Positions 10,760-22,655 of a DNA stretch of 64,000 nt are shown in pieces (positions within the stretch are counted from its first letter, which is position 1; every line of letters begins with the position of its first letter). Source of the stretch: Balaenoptera acutorostrata (Eukaryota > Chordata > Mammalia > Artiodactyla > Balaenopteridae); contig NC_080080.1 in the NCBI RefSeq assembly GCF_949987535.1, positions 58,316,668-58,380,667 on the forward strand, given 5' to 3'. The position numbers and the translations under genes were made by a program. The notes under the pieces are model-generated. The model was not told the origin of the DNA. It saw only the letters and a list, made by a program, of their open reading frames with translations, and did not search any database.

Positions 10760-11430
10760 GAAAGACATGTTTGAGCATCTACAAATGCTAGGTGCTATTC
10801 TAGCAAGATTGATGATGTCTTAACCTCACAGAGCTTATCTTCTTGCTGCTGGTAATAAGTGCTCTAAAGAAAAAAACAGCATCAGATTTGGAGGGCGGTT
10901 TTAGCAGGGGGGTGAGGAAAGGCCTCTTTAAGGATGTGACATTTGAGCAGACGCCTGAGTGGAGTGCAGGAGTAAGCAGCCATGCTAAGGTCTGAAGGAA
11001 GGGCACTCTGGCAGAAGGGACTAGAAGAGTGGACAGCCTGACATGAACATGAGTCTGGTGTGATCAGGAAAGACTGAGAAGGCTGTGTGGACAGAGGGGA
11101 AGGAGAGGAGAGCAGGTGAGTGAGAGATGGGATTGTACAGGGTGTTCTAGGCCTTTCAAGGATGTTTCTATTTCTTCTGAGTCTGATGGGGAATTATTGG
11201 AGGTTCTTGGATAGGAGAGAGGCGTACTTTGTTTTCTGTACTTAAGACCATTTGGCTGCTATGTGAAAGTTTGCCTGTAGGAAGACAAAAGTGAAAGCAG
11301 TAAGACTAGTTAGGAGACTAGCACGGTAGTCCAACTTTGAGATGAGGATCAATACGGTAGCAGTGGAGGTGGTGGAATTGGTCGGATTTAAGGTGTATTT
11401 TGAAGATAAAGCTGGGATGTAGGAGAAAGT
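10760..11430 (+). repeat. Ancient interspersed repeat, family not named
   Basis: The order of phrases (aggcctctttaaggatgtgacatttgagc, gagaaggctgtgtgg, ttattggaggttcttggataggagag, gcagtggaggtggtg) recurs in the windows 27200-28470 and 44600-45030, and partly at 53280-53540 and 63510-63560. It is therefore a dispersed mammalian repeat, not a gene. I cannot assign the family with certainty. Confidence 0.6.
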
Positions 11431-11819
11431 GGTCTATGGAGGAACCCATTCCCTCACCTGGGTACACATTAGGGTGCCCTTAGCCACACTGAGTGGAGAA
11501 AAGAGATTGTCAAATGTTTCCAAATATGAGTATTCACATTCCTCTGTGGCACTGAAATCATGGTTCCCGGATTGAGAAGAGGAGAGGATGTGGCAACAGA
11601 GGGGTTCCTCCGCAGACCATCTAACACGTCTTGATCTCCCCCCTCTGGACCGTTGGTCCTTGTGTGAAGTGAGTGATGGTAGTGCTTCTGCCACCGCTGA
11701 AGGCTTCCACCAGGCAGCTGAGCCACAAGCCTGCACAAGAAGAGTTGTGCTCAAAAGTAACACGACATAGACTTCGGAGTGGAAACATCAAAAAGAACTG
11801 TTATTTTAATGAGATGTGT
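11431..11819. other. Unassigned unique sequence
   Basis: Several overlapping 60-109-residue frames occur on both strands, but none shows a domain or exon structure. Confidence 0.45.
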
Positions 11820-12235
11820 CCTGGCATTGCCATACATGTATTCCCATCCCCTGGGTGGAGTTCCTGAATTTTCTGTGCTGCCCCTGTGCCTCTGCCTCCA
11901 TGCTGCCTCTCCCTGGAATGTCCTTCCTGCCACTTCATCATCTGGTGGATTCCCCACTCACCTTGTAACACCTTGGCTCCGGTAGGACCTCATTCCACAA
12001 GACTTCTCTGACCTACCCTGCCCAGACTGGCTTCCTCCTTCTCCATCATCCCCAAATACCCTTGTAGACCATGCTTATGTCTTTACCAGAGGCACTGTAA
12101 TAATGTGATCCCGTGGCTGTGTCCTCCGTTAGACTGGGAGCTCCTGAGTACAGTAACTGGGTAATGGTCTGGGCATCTCAGTGTCCAGCAAAGACCTTGG
12201 CACACACAGGAGACACTCAATAACCTTTTTTAAAG
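11820..12235 (+). mobile_element. L2 LINE 3' end
   Basis: Typical L2 wording: ctctccctggaatgtccttcc, ccacaagacttctctgacctaccc, gttagactgggagctcctgag, and cttggcacacacaggagacactcaata. Only the 3' end is present and the reverse transcriptase is absent. Confidence 0.8.
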
Positions 12236-12489
12236 AATTGGCCTTCATGGCTGCATTTGGTTCGATTTGGTTTCATATTTTCAAATCTTGGTCTCATGTG
12301 TAATCCATGGAAGGAGACAGAACGTGTACTATTGTGGTGTCATTTGAAATGTGTGGGTATACGGTGTCAGGCAGGGTTCTTAGCCTCCAAATGTGACATA
12401 TCCCCTGCCATCTAAACTGAACCTGAAATTACTCCATTAAAAGTCACCCCTTAATTTAAACTGGCTAATCTATAAATACCCCTCGAGAG

Positions 12490-12815
12490 CATAAACTTCC
12501 AAGTTCAGTGCTTCTTAACTAAACGTGCTTACAAACTACCTGGGGATCTTGTTAAAACCCAGATTCTGATTCTGGGGGTGGGAAGGCTAAGATTCTGCAT
12601 TTCAAATTAGTTGCTTGTCTGCAGATGGCACCTTGGTGGCCATGGTCTAGGCAGTGGTTCTCAAACCTTAGAGTGTATCAGAATCACCTGGAGGGCTTCT
12701 TAAACCCTGCCCCCAGATTTTCTGATTCATTAGGTCTAGGGCATAGCTTAAGATTTTGCATCTAAGAGGTTTCCGGGTAATGCTGCTGGTCAATGGAGAA
12801 CCACAGCACATGTCA
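12490..12815. mobile_element. hAT-Charlie-type non-autonomous DNA transposons (two parts)
   Basis: Two related stretches lie back to back: cagtgcttcttaac...acctggggatcttgttaaaacccag, then cagtggttctcaaaccttagagtg...gtatcagaatcacctggagggcttcttaaa ending near gagaaccaca. This is the terminal-repeat style of fossil hAT/Charlie elements. The family name is uncertain. Confidence 0.65.
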
Positions 12816-15800
12816 AATGTGTTTGCCTTCTTCACTCTTACACCAGCTCTGGGAGAAACTGGAGAACTTCCCACAGTTCAGCAGTGGAGACACCATTTGT
12901 GGGAGCCAGTTTCAGCTGCTCCTTCCTCATGCCATGACTTGACCCTGACCTGTATCTGCTATTTCTCCCATTCTCCTGAGGGACCAGTGCTGATTTCCAC
13001 CGTTCTTTGGAAACCTACCAGCACAGAGAAAATAGAAGCCCTTGGGTTTGAACTAAATCAAATTCTTATCTGGCCTCCTACCTACAAAAATATCTGCAAT
13101 CTACATCATTCTTGAGGTCCTTTCTCTCCTATGAGACAAATAAGTAACCCTCTACCAATGCAGTCAATTTATCCACTGGGCTCTTAGGGTCTTTTGTCTT
13201 CAGTTACTCCTCTTAATTCCTATTTCTTTTCTATTTTATTTTAATCATATCCAAGTCTTTCTCATCTTCAAAAAATCCTCTTTATCCTATCTCCTTCCCT
13301 CCTTCCTTTAAGAGTTAAATTTCTAGAAAACAATAAAAACCTGAAACGTACACTAATTACTTCCTTAATTCTCAGCCATTTTTAAAATCCACTGCAATCT
13401 GGCTTTCATTTTTAGGAGTCCCCTGAAAAATGCTCTTGTTAATATCACCAACTTGTTACCAAACTCAATTGGCAATTTTCAGTCCTCATCTGCCATCTCA
13501 AAACATGTTCAATTACATTAGCAAACATCTATGTATGCTAATGAGTCCTGTACCAGGCAGGAAAAGAGAAAACACTCTAAATTTTAATATATAAGGAATT
13601 TCATCCCCCCAGGTGATGGAAGAGCTGAGAAAACAAACAAGAGTTGTTGAGACAACCCAGAAATTAGTGACTGGAAGCTGCTACCCCCTAGGCTGGAGGG
13701 ATGACAGGAAGAGGTGGGGCCATCATGCTGTGGCCAATGGTTCTAGTGATCTGGTGAAAACTGGAGCCACTGGTCTCTGTGGGGCAACTGGAGCCTTGGA
13801 GGAGACGAGCCCAGTGGGAGGACACCCCTAGGGCAGAGACACGGGAGGCATTTCCTGGCTTCTGCCTTCTTCTCTCTAATCTCCCCTCAATGCCTCTCTT
13901 TGGCTAAAGCCAGTCAGCAGCCCCTGCAAAGAGTGTCTGAGAGAAACAGCTTGCAGAGATTGACAACCTACAATAAAGAGCAACTTGGGGGAAGAGTGAG
14001 GAATGGATCCAACGGCAAATTGGCCAAGGACCAGCACAGCTCCTAAGTCAATATACCCAAAAAATGATCACACAACTTGCCCTGGATGCCCATGAGCACC
14101 TCAAACTCAACATTTCCCCAAATGGCACTATCTTCCCCACTAAGCCTGCTTCCCTCTGCTCCCCTCTGCTCCCCTCTGCTCCCCTACCCCTGTGACTCTC
14201 GCTAGGCTCAACCTAGTCCCATGAGTTGGAAACAAACAAACAATTTTTCTTTGTTCCTTCTTCTCTCGTGTTGCCCAATCCTATTGGTCAAGAGGTTTTG
14301 TTGATTTCTGTTTTGTATATTTCTTAAAGCTACCCTCTCCTCACTTTACCCTCTGTTGCAGCTTTAGTTCAAACTCTCTGTTTCTCACTGGACTAAGGCA
14401 GAACTCCCTGCCACTACGACCATTCCCTTCCAGTTTATGTTCTGGGCTGCTACCAGAATATCCTTCCCAACATGCACATTGAACTGCATTCCTCCTCTCC
14501 TCAAAAATTCTTCAGTGTCCCCAACAAGCTCCCAAGTCCTGCTAGAACAGGTAGGTTCTGAATCTCCCACAGGCCCAAGCACAAGATAGCTCTCAATTCC
14601 TAATGTGGAATTCTCCTTCTCCAAGGAAAGAGAAGAAACTGGAGAACAGGAAGTGGAAGAAACCATAAGTGTATTGTACCCACCCTTCCCAGTGTCACAG
14701 GACAAACCTGGAAATGGGGCTCACTTCATGGGCTTGCCGACTGTCACCCAGGGCCCCATGCTTAGAAGATCCCACGTTTGGTTTACTGCTCTGCTGTCTG
14801 TCTTGAAATTTATGGTCATTTTGAGCAAGGAGCCCTGCATATTTATCTTTCACTGGGCTCCGCAAATTATGTAGCTAATCCCGGCCAGGAATATCTATAG
14901 TCCTAAGTAACACAAGTTGAATGCTCTTCTAAAAGGTGATGGCTCATATACTCAGGGTGATATCTGATTTTAGATTCTAGAAGATAGGGAATGAGTGATG
15001 ATTTGCTAGGTATTAAAAGGAATACAGAGGTCATTGAGAACAAGAAATTGAACATGAAGTGAGAATGGGAGAGAGGTATTTAAAGTTAACAAGAAAACAG
15101 TGTCACTAACAGTAGAATAATATAGAAGTAGTGAAATAAAAAAAAACCTCATGAAACAACTTGGGTGAAATGACTATGGCATCATGACTGAAACTCTGTA
15201 TTGAAAACCCATAGGGAAAGATTTTAAAACTAGTAAAGATCATTATTTTTATATCCAAGGTCCCAACTAGCAGTTTTTTCTTTTCAGTGAGAACTGAATA
15301 AGGGAAATTAGCCCTAATTTTCTGAAGGACACACTTAGGCTAAATAGAAGAAAAGCTTTGATGTGTGAATTTTTATATATAACATAGTAAATTACCAAAG
15401 ATCCAAGACTATTCTCATATTTTTTGCGGCTCACCCTTCTTGTCCCTGCCTCTTTTTTCTCCTTCCTTTTCTGTTTCTCTTCATTTTTCTTCTCTTCCCT
15501 TCCCTTAACTTCTGGAAAGGAGCAAGAGACAACAGTATTTATTACCAGGTTTTGTTTGAAATTTCAGTTTAGGCCAAAGGTCTTGGAATCAGCTTTGTCT
15601 GTCATGTGGAAGTAACATATCAAGTGGCAGTACTGGCTGTGACTAGGTAAACAGATGAAGTTACTGGGGGCATGCGGATAGTGGGGTTTATGTATAGAAG
15701 GTGGTGGGACAAGCAGTTTTGCCATCGCTTTTAAAGAAATGACAGAAAAAACTTGCAAGTTATCTCTGCATCCCTAATGAAAGAAATTGAAGATGATAAA

Positions 15801-16479
15801 GGCTGATACTCCCCACCCCCTGCCCTCCTTCACTCCAGGCACGTGGGCCAGATGGACAGTCTTTATATCTACACTGGTTTAGGGAAAATTCTAGACCTAG
15901 TATTGAGGGTATAGAGCACCTAGGAAGTTTTAGACAGTTTGCAAAATTCTGTCTCTCTTTTTTTTTTCATATTAACAGGCATGATATTACATGCCAACAA
16001 CAAAAAGAAATTTACAACTAGCTTTTAAGAAATCCCAGGGGCATTTATATCAGCATGTGATAATGTCTCATTATATTTTATGGTTTTCAAGACTCTTATA
16101 ATAGGTTACTGGGGTTAATTCAGGTACTTCTTTCCTTGGAATAGCTTGAGAATAAAATAACAAACATAGGAACTAAAATGGTGTAGGTAAAAATAATTCT
16201 GGAAGCAGCGGGGATACATTAGGTGCTTTTGATATCTCACCACCCTTCAACCTGAAAATAGCCTAATTGGAAGCCTGATGAAGGTAATAAATGAGAATTG
16301 TTAAATATAAGCTAATAATTCAAAAACATTAGGTTTTTAAAATTAGGTAAGTAGATGAGAAAACACAGTTTGGATTTTAGACTTGCAGCAAAGCTTCACG
16401 AGTGTAATTTGTTTCCTTAATTAGCTCAGTCAGATTCACCTAAAAATGTATCTGGAAAGTAGAAAATGACCCTTGAAAG
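12816..16479. other. Unassigned 5'-flanking sequence
   Basis: About 3.7 kb without a recognisable gene or well-defined repeat. Local features are a short (cccctctgct)n minisatellite at about 14155-14188 and a TC-rich tract at about 15440-15510. Open frames such as 13613-13831 and 14385-14705 have no domain and no splice context. Confidence 0.5.
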
Positions 16480-16655
16480 GTCTGAGCCTGCACTATCCAA
16501 TCCCATAGCCACTAGCTACATGTGGCTATTTAAACTTAATGAAAATTAAATGCAATTTAAAATTTAGTTCTTCATTTGTACTAGCCACATTTCAGGTGCT
16601 CCATAGCTACATGTGGCTAGTGGCTACCATATTGGACAGTACAGATATAGACCAA
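16480..16655. mobile_element. hAT-Charlie-type element (MER5-like), both ends present
   Basis: Begins cactatccaatcccatagccac and ends ctacatgtggctagtggctaccatattggacagtac. The two ends form imperfect inverted repeats around a 170-bp interior, as in short non-autonomous hAT elements. Confidence 0.75.
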
Positions 16656-17500
16656 TTCCGTTTTTACAGAATGTGCTAGCAGATGAACCATTTGTATGCT
16701 CACATTTCTATTAATGTTAAATACTTTAAAGAGGTTAAGTTTAGTATTTTAAAAAACATTACTTATTAGAGATATTATTGTTTGGATGATCATTATTTAA
16801 ACTTAAAAATATTCCTATTAAAATGAAGGATTAACCAAGAGTTATTAACTAAAATACAGACAGGAAGGCATGTAATCAATGCTAAGTAAATGAGAATCAA
16901 ATCTGAAAACTTAATTTTAAGAATAAGCAATTAGCACATTCTGTAGTATAAGGAAATTAGTATGTTGGATAACATATAAACAAAATTGAAATGAAGCCTT
17001 GCAGCAAAAATAAATAAATAAATAAATAAAAAGAATGGAAGGAAAATGACAAAGGATGAAGTCTAGCAGAAGTTATTAGTACAAACCTCAGGGGAAAACA
17101 GTGATAGGAATTTGTAAATAAAATCAGCAAAGAAGGAAAAAGAAAGGCCCATAGATACATCTAAAGCTTTGGGGAAGAAAACGTTAAGAAATTTAAAGAG
17201 AAAGAGAAAAGCTAGGGAAGTATCTGCAAAAACTATGACAAGAGGACTTTTAATGTGGAGCACTTCTACCAGTGGAGAGGAAAACCCAGACTCTTGTAGG
17301 AATATGGGCAAAGGATAAGAAAAAAATTTGCAGAAGGGGAAATAAAACTTGAACACATGGGGAAATACTTTGTTAATGATCAAAGGAAGAAATTAAAACA
17401 AAATGAGATTTGATGGAACATTTATCAAAGTAGCAAAGAGAGGGAAAGATGGAAAGAATGAGATATGATATGATCAAAGCAAAGGAGAGTGCAGAAAATC
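16656..17500. other. Unassigned AT-rich sequence
   Basis: No element recognised apart from an (AAAT)n run at 17008-17031. Long A/T-rich minus-strand frames here are compositional. Confidence 0.45.
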
Positions 17501-17504
17501 GGCC

Positions 17505-17850
17505 ACTTTCCCATGGTTGTCAGAATGTCAATTGCGGTAACTCCTTTGGAAAGCCATCTAGTGAAATGTATCAAGAAAATGTGCACACCCTGGGACCACT
17601 GATTCCACTTCTGGCTCTGATCCTAAGGAAGGAATCCAGAAGATGTATAATGTTTTCTGTACAAAAGTTGGCAGTGCCCTGTTGAAAATAGCAAGACATG
17701 GTGAAATCATAGCACAACAGCTGGACAGAATATTCTGTAGTAAAAATTATGCTATGAAGAGTTTTTACTCTTTATTTTAAAGTGACCTATATAATATTTG
17801 AACACAAATTCAAGTTTATTAAAAAGCCAACAATACAGTAAGTAGGAGGC
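17505..17850 (+). mobile_element. Old L1 ORF2 3'-part relic
   Basis: Diverged from the L1 ORF2 C-terminal region: ggtaactcctttggaaagcca, gaccactgattccacttctgg, aaaatagcaagacatgg, followed by attatgctatgaagag. Frames are broken. Confidence 0.5.
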
Positions 17851-17859
17851 CTCCTTTAC

Positions 17860-18420
17860 CTCTTCCCTCAATCCCGTTCACCTCTCCCAGGGTTGGGAGG
17901 TAACTTTCAGTCACTTTCCCATCTATCTATCCACTTTGCCATCTGAAATCACACTATGTAGAGTGCACATTATACCTTGTGGGATTTTGCTTTAAACACA
18001 AATGAGATCATGTATAAATATAATTTTATATCTTGCCTTTTCCATTTAAAACTTTGAGCCTCTTCCTTTATAGTACAGAGAGACCTCCCTCCCTTTTTTA
18101 AGCTGCTGCATAGTGGTTCCCTTGTTGTCAAAGTCTTCTTTTTAAACCATTCTCCTCTTGATGAATATTTACGCTGTTTTCAATATTCTGCTATTAAAAC
18201 CAGTGCCGTAACAAGGACCCTCTCTGTGCTCCTTTGTGCTCATGTACCAATATTTCTCTAGGGTCCACAGCTAGAAGTGAAATCACTGGTTTCCAATGGT
18301 AAGTGCATTTTAGAATTATGGTAAATACTGTAACAGTATCCATGAGCCCCCATTTCTCCATACTGTCAGTCACACTGAATATTATCAAAGCTTTAACATT
18401 TCTACCAGTCTGATAGGTGA
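17860..18420 (-). mobile_element. Old L1 fragment, antisense (tentative)
   Basis: tgatgaatatttacgctgttttcaatattctgctattaaaaccagtgc and tctctagggtccacagctagaagtgaaatcactgg match the reversed 3' UTR of old L1M/L1ME-type elements. It is diverged and assigned from wording only. Confidence 0.5.
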
Positions 18421-19197
18421 ATATTATACTTAATTGTTTTAATAAAACTGAATTATTTGTACCTGGCTGTATATTAATCCTTGATTTTATGTTGAAAACC
18501 AACCAACTTTTGCCTTTTAAAACTCTTTAATGGTACTTTTGCCATAAAGTTTAAAGGTTTTTTTTTTTTTCTGGTCAAATTTATCAGCCTTTTGCTATGG
18601 ATCTGACTTGACATCCTGCTTATAATGGCTGTCATTCCCAAGGGTTTATAAAAATATTCATGCACATTTTCTTGTAATATTTTCACAATTTATTTTTTCC
18701 TACTAGCTCACAATCCATGTACAAGTTATATTGCCATATGTGAGCAAAAGCTTAAATTATAAAACCAGGTGGGAAAACAAAACAAAAAAAACATGCATAG
18801 AAAATTTAAAAAAAAATACCAAAACAATATCAGTAGTTGTCTTTTGGTAGGGAGATTAGATTAGATGTGGTTTTTTCCCTTTGACTCACTTTTACATTTC
18901 AGATTTTAGATAATATTGGTTATGTTTATAAGACATGGTGGCCTTTTATGTTCTTTTTCTGCCCAGGATGGTAACCATCCTTCTTCCCTTTAACCATGTG
19001 GTTTGGTGAAGGCTGCCAATCACAGCACTCCACCCTTGGCCACAGACACGGGCTCATAACCCAGAGGGCCATCCAGGGTCCTTTGCAGGGATTTCCTTAA
19101 CTACTGCAGGCAGCAAAGAACTCCTCTGTGCCTGGTCACAAGGCTGATAGGTGTATGGCCAGAGCTGCCTATGACCTGGGTCTAGCTGACCAGATAA

Positions 19198-19200
<3 letters not shown>
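18421..19200. other. Unassigned sequence
   Basis: No gene or repeat recognised beyond short poly-T (18560s) and poly-A runs. Confidence 0.4.

Positions 19201-19275
<75 letters not shown>
19201..19275. repeat. (AC)37 microsatellite
   Basis: Uninterrupted 75-bp AC run, the longest dinucleotide array in the window and probably highly polymorphic. Confidence 0.98.
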
Positions 19276-19277
<2 letters not shown>

Positions 19278-19904
19278 GATAGAGGACCACACATCACATA
19301 AGACCTGAATCTAATTTTCCCCAAACTGAGGCCTGTCTGTGGTTGAGTTACCCAAACTGATAAATCCCTTCCCTCCTTTTTTATTTTGGGTGAGTGGGGA
19401 TTTCAGTTACTTGTACCAGAAGGATCTTAGACGAAAAAAAGCGATAGGAAAAGAAAGATGAGACAAAACTTCAGAGGTATGAAAATACCATTAGTAGGAA
19501 GTAAATATACATCTTGGGTGGAGGCAATCCTCAGTTTGTAGAAAGAGATGTTAATACAAAATAGCAACTACTTGGTTTGTAGTCATTAGGGCAACTTATC
19601 ACCAAAGAGATAACTAGTAAAATAAGATGGTAGCAAGTGTTTGCACAGTTTCATAATTTTGCATTCCCAGCAAAGCAGCGAGGGCCAATGAAATTAAGGG
19701 TGAGGTTGATAGGAACAGAGATGGCAGTCCTAAGATACAGCATGTCACATTGGGTTAGAGGAGATGTCTGTATGAGATCCTACACACATTTGTAGGTATA
19801 CATGATAGACTCCATCCGTGGATTTTAATAATGGGCATTTGGCTTAATCTCAAACTTACATCATACTTCGGGTCCATATCTTACATCATGGATCTCAAAA
19901 GTTG

Positions 19905-20065
19905 AAAGACCTTAAAGACTACAACTCATTAATCTTAGAGTTGTGAACCCTCCCAAGATTAGGGGACTTAACTATTCATATGGCAAGTAATCCTCAGATC
20001 TGGATTCAAACCCAAGTCTCTGGGATCCCAGTCCAGTGTTCTTTCCATTGCCTTTCAAGTGCCAA
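19905..20065 (-). mobile_element. MIR-like fragment, antisense
   Basis: aggggacttaac, tggattcaaacccaagtctctgggatcccagtccagtgttctttccattg follows the reversed 5' half of MIR. It is highly diverged. Confidence 0.5.
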
Positions 20066-20112
20066 TATGAGATGACTAAAATGATCAGGAAACAAACAAA
20101 ATCTCTCTCTTG

Positions 20113-20115
<3 letters not shown>

Positions 20116-20159
<44 letters not shown>
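20116..20159. repeat. (AC)22 microsatellite
   Basis: 44-bp pure AC run. Confidence 0.97.
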
Positions 20160-20161
<2 letters not shown>

Positions 20162-21085
20162 CACACCACCTCAAAATAGCAAATGTGTCACATAAAAAAG
20201 AAAGTAATTCTATCAGTTTTATGCTCACTAAAAATAATAATAAATTGAAAAAAAATCCAAGTCTCTGGGAGGTATTCTAAAGAACTGTGTAGAAAGTACA
20301 TTGTGTTGTTAAAGAGGGTTTGAGTTAATTGCTCATGGAAGAAACATTTATCTGGGTGGAGGTTTATGCTTGAATTACACAGGCTTTCAGCTTGAAGGGT
20401 GTAATAGCTGAGTGATTCTCTAAACCTTAATCTATTTTTCATACGGTGGGATGACAGTCATCATCTGAAATCATTTTTAAGTTTCCCAGAAATGTGGAAA
20501 AACTAAATCTTACTTTTATAACTTGTTTAAAGGGCAAATTTTTACTTTTAGTTTTAAAATAATTTTTAAAAGGAGCTGCCACTCTCAAGGAATCCATCTA
20601 TTTAAGGATCTCAAGGACATAAATGAGCTCTTGTGGGAGCGTAGACATTTGTTATATTTCTGCCCTGGTTATGGTTATCCTTGATGATTTGGGGAGTGTG
20701 ATTATTCTTTTTCTGACTCTTGAATTTTTAAAAATTGAACAAAATGTTAAATTGAGCCTGATTTTCTTTGTAAAATTTCTTAGTACATGTAAAAAAAAAA
20801 TGCTTTGGGTGTCTTTGGGGCTCAGAATTCAAAGGTTTAAGAATCATTTAGGATCAGAAGAAACCAGGCACGAGGCAGGCAGTTGCTCTATGGTTGTGGG
20901 GTGGCGCTTACTTCAAAGCCCATCCTCTGTCTTCCTCATCAGTGCTTCTCAAACTGTTCAGCCAAAGCGTGCAGGATGCAGAGGAGAATTGATCCTATCC
21001 AAGGGAAAAAGATAGAGTTCACTGTAATGCTTGAAACAGCCCGCTGCTGCAAGTTTCAATCAACTTTTACATTATGATCTGTACT
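20160..21085. other. Unassigned sequence
   Basis: No gene or confident repeat. The 130-residue frame at 20623-21015 has no domain and includes low-complexity Lys runs. Confidence 0.45.
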
Positions 21086-21089
21086 GTTC

Positions 21090-21272
21090 TTAGGTTTGTT
21101 TTAATATATTTATTTATATTAAATATAATATGAAATATATATTTGAGAAATACATAATAAATTTTAATAAATATAATTATAGATCATTATCAATAAATAT
21201 AATAAATTACAAATAAGAAATAAGAAATTAAATATATTAAATAAATATTAAGTATAAATATTTACTTCTTTA
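21090..21272. repeat. Extreme A/T low-complexity island
   Basis: About 180 bp almost free of G and C, built of taaata/aatata words, likely an expanded simple repeat that has decayed. No function can be read from it. Confidence 0.85.
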
Positions 21273-21399
21273 TATTAAACTTCCAGCACTCTCTACCCCC
21301 TCTTCTGCTTTATTTTCCTCTATAGCGCTTATGGCATCTATGAAATCATAGAGTTCACTTATATTCTCTGGTGGTTATCTACTCTCCTCCCAGTGAGGG

Positions 21400-21482
21400 T
21401 TATTTTGTTCGCTGCTGCACACCAGTGCCAAGAACAATGCCTGGCATTTAGCAGGGCTCAATAAATACATATTGAATGAATG
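21400..21482 (+). mobile_element. L2/MIR 3'-end fragment
   Basis: gaacaatgcctggcatttagcagggctcaataaatacatattgaatgaatg is the shared 3'-end wording of L2 and MIR. Confidence 0.65.
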
Positions 21483-21846
21483 GTGGCGTGTTTTAAATGA
21501 TGTTAAACCAGATTCTCTGGAAGACGTGCCTTCTGTGTCCCATGACTTAGAGGCACACCTCATCCTCAGTGACAAGTGTTCCCAGTACTAGAAGTAAAAA
21601 TACGTTATGTTTGGGGAACAGAGGAGAGGGAAGCAGCACTGGCTCCTCCCCACGTGCCTGGCATCACGAGATATTTCTTGACTTCTGAGCCGTGAGTGCC
21701 ATGAGCAGTGCTCCATGAGCCCATGTAATGACATATTTCTTGATTCCTGATGAATCAGGTAATTTGAGTTTATTTCTCGCTATACGTGCTCTGATTTCAT
21801 GAGGCTGGTCTGCAGTGGCCTGAATTTGCCTGGATAACACTGGTCT

Positions 21847-21894
21847 CCCTGCCCATCTAGATCCTTCTCTCCCTGCCCATCTAGATCCTTCTCT
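21847..21894. repeat. 24-bp tandem duplication
   Basis: The unit beginning ccctgcccatctagatcc occurs twice in direct tandem with a 24-bp period (starts at 21847 and 21871), identical over almost the whole unit. Confidence 0.85.
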
Positions 21895-22431
21895 TCTCTC
21901 AAAGCCCAGCTTGCACCAAACCTCTTTTGTGACATTAGCCTTAACTTAGTGGTCCTAATATCAAGGTCAGTCTTTTTCTCCTGCTCAGAGGGCAGCGTCT
22001 TGGGCCCAGTGAGGCCAGGGAATGGATGTGTGTGGGCTCCACTGAGGTGGCCTGAGAGAAAGAACAAGTTGATTTCAAAGTACATGTAGCAATTCTGAAA
22101 GAAAGTACAATGGTGTAAATTAGTACCTCTTCCACTAAACCACAAACACCAATCATGAACTCACTTTACTTTGTCTTTCCTCTCAGTTTTCAGGAAAACA
22201 CTTACTTTCCATCATCTATGACAGTTTTAGACATAAAAAGCTTACCTTTGGCCTGTCCATAGCCCCTTGATAAGATGCAGTCGGGCTTTAAATGCAGGTT
22301 CTTGTAGTCACTGACAGTTCTGAGCTTGCTAAAAGAGAGCTACCTTGTTATTCTTTGACAGTACCCCAAAATACCTTGTTTATACACCACCATCAATACA
22401 TTTAATGTAACAAGCCCTTATACAGATCTTC

Positions 22432-22655
22432 CTTGTGCCAGGCACTCTTCTAAGATGATTACACATATTAACTCATTATCCTACAGAACAACTTTACTAT
22501 TAGGAAGGTTCTACTATTATCCCCATTTTACAGATGAGGAAACTGAGGCACAGAAAGGGTGAGTAAAGGCATATAGCTGGTAAATCCCAAACTGGGATTC
22601 AGACCCAGGTACTCTGGCTCCTGAGACCACGTGTTTAACCATTAGCCCACTTGTC
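22432..22655 (-). mobile_element. MIR SINE, antisense, near full length
   Basis: gtgccaggcactcttctaag, tatccccattttacagatgaggaaactgaggcac, attcagacccaggtactctggctcctgag and gtttaaccattagcc follow the entire reversed MIR consensus. It is the best-preserved MIR in the window. Confidence 0.9.

Noticed and set aside
21090..21272. Replication origin or matrix attachment site in the AT island
   Set aside because: A/T richness alone is not evidence; the sequence looks like a decayed simple repeat.
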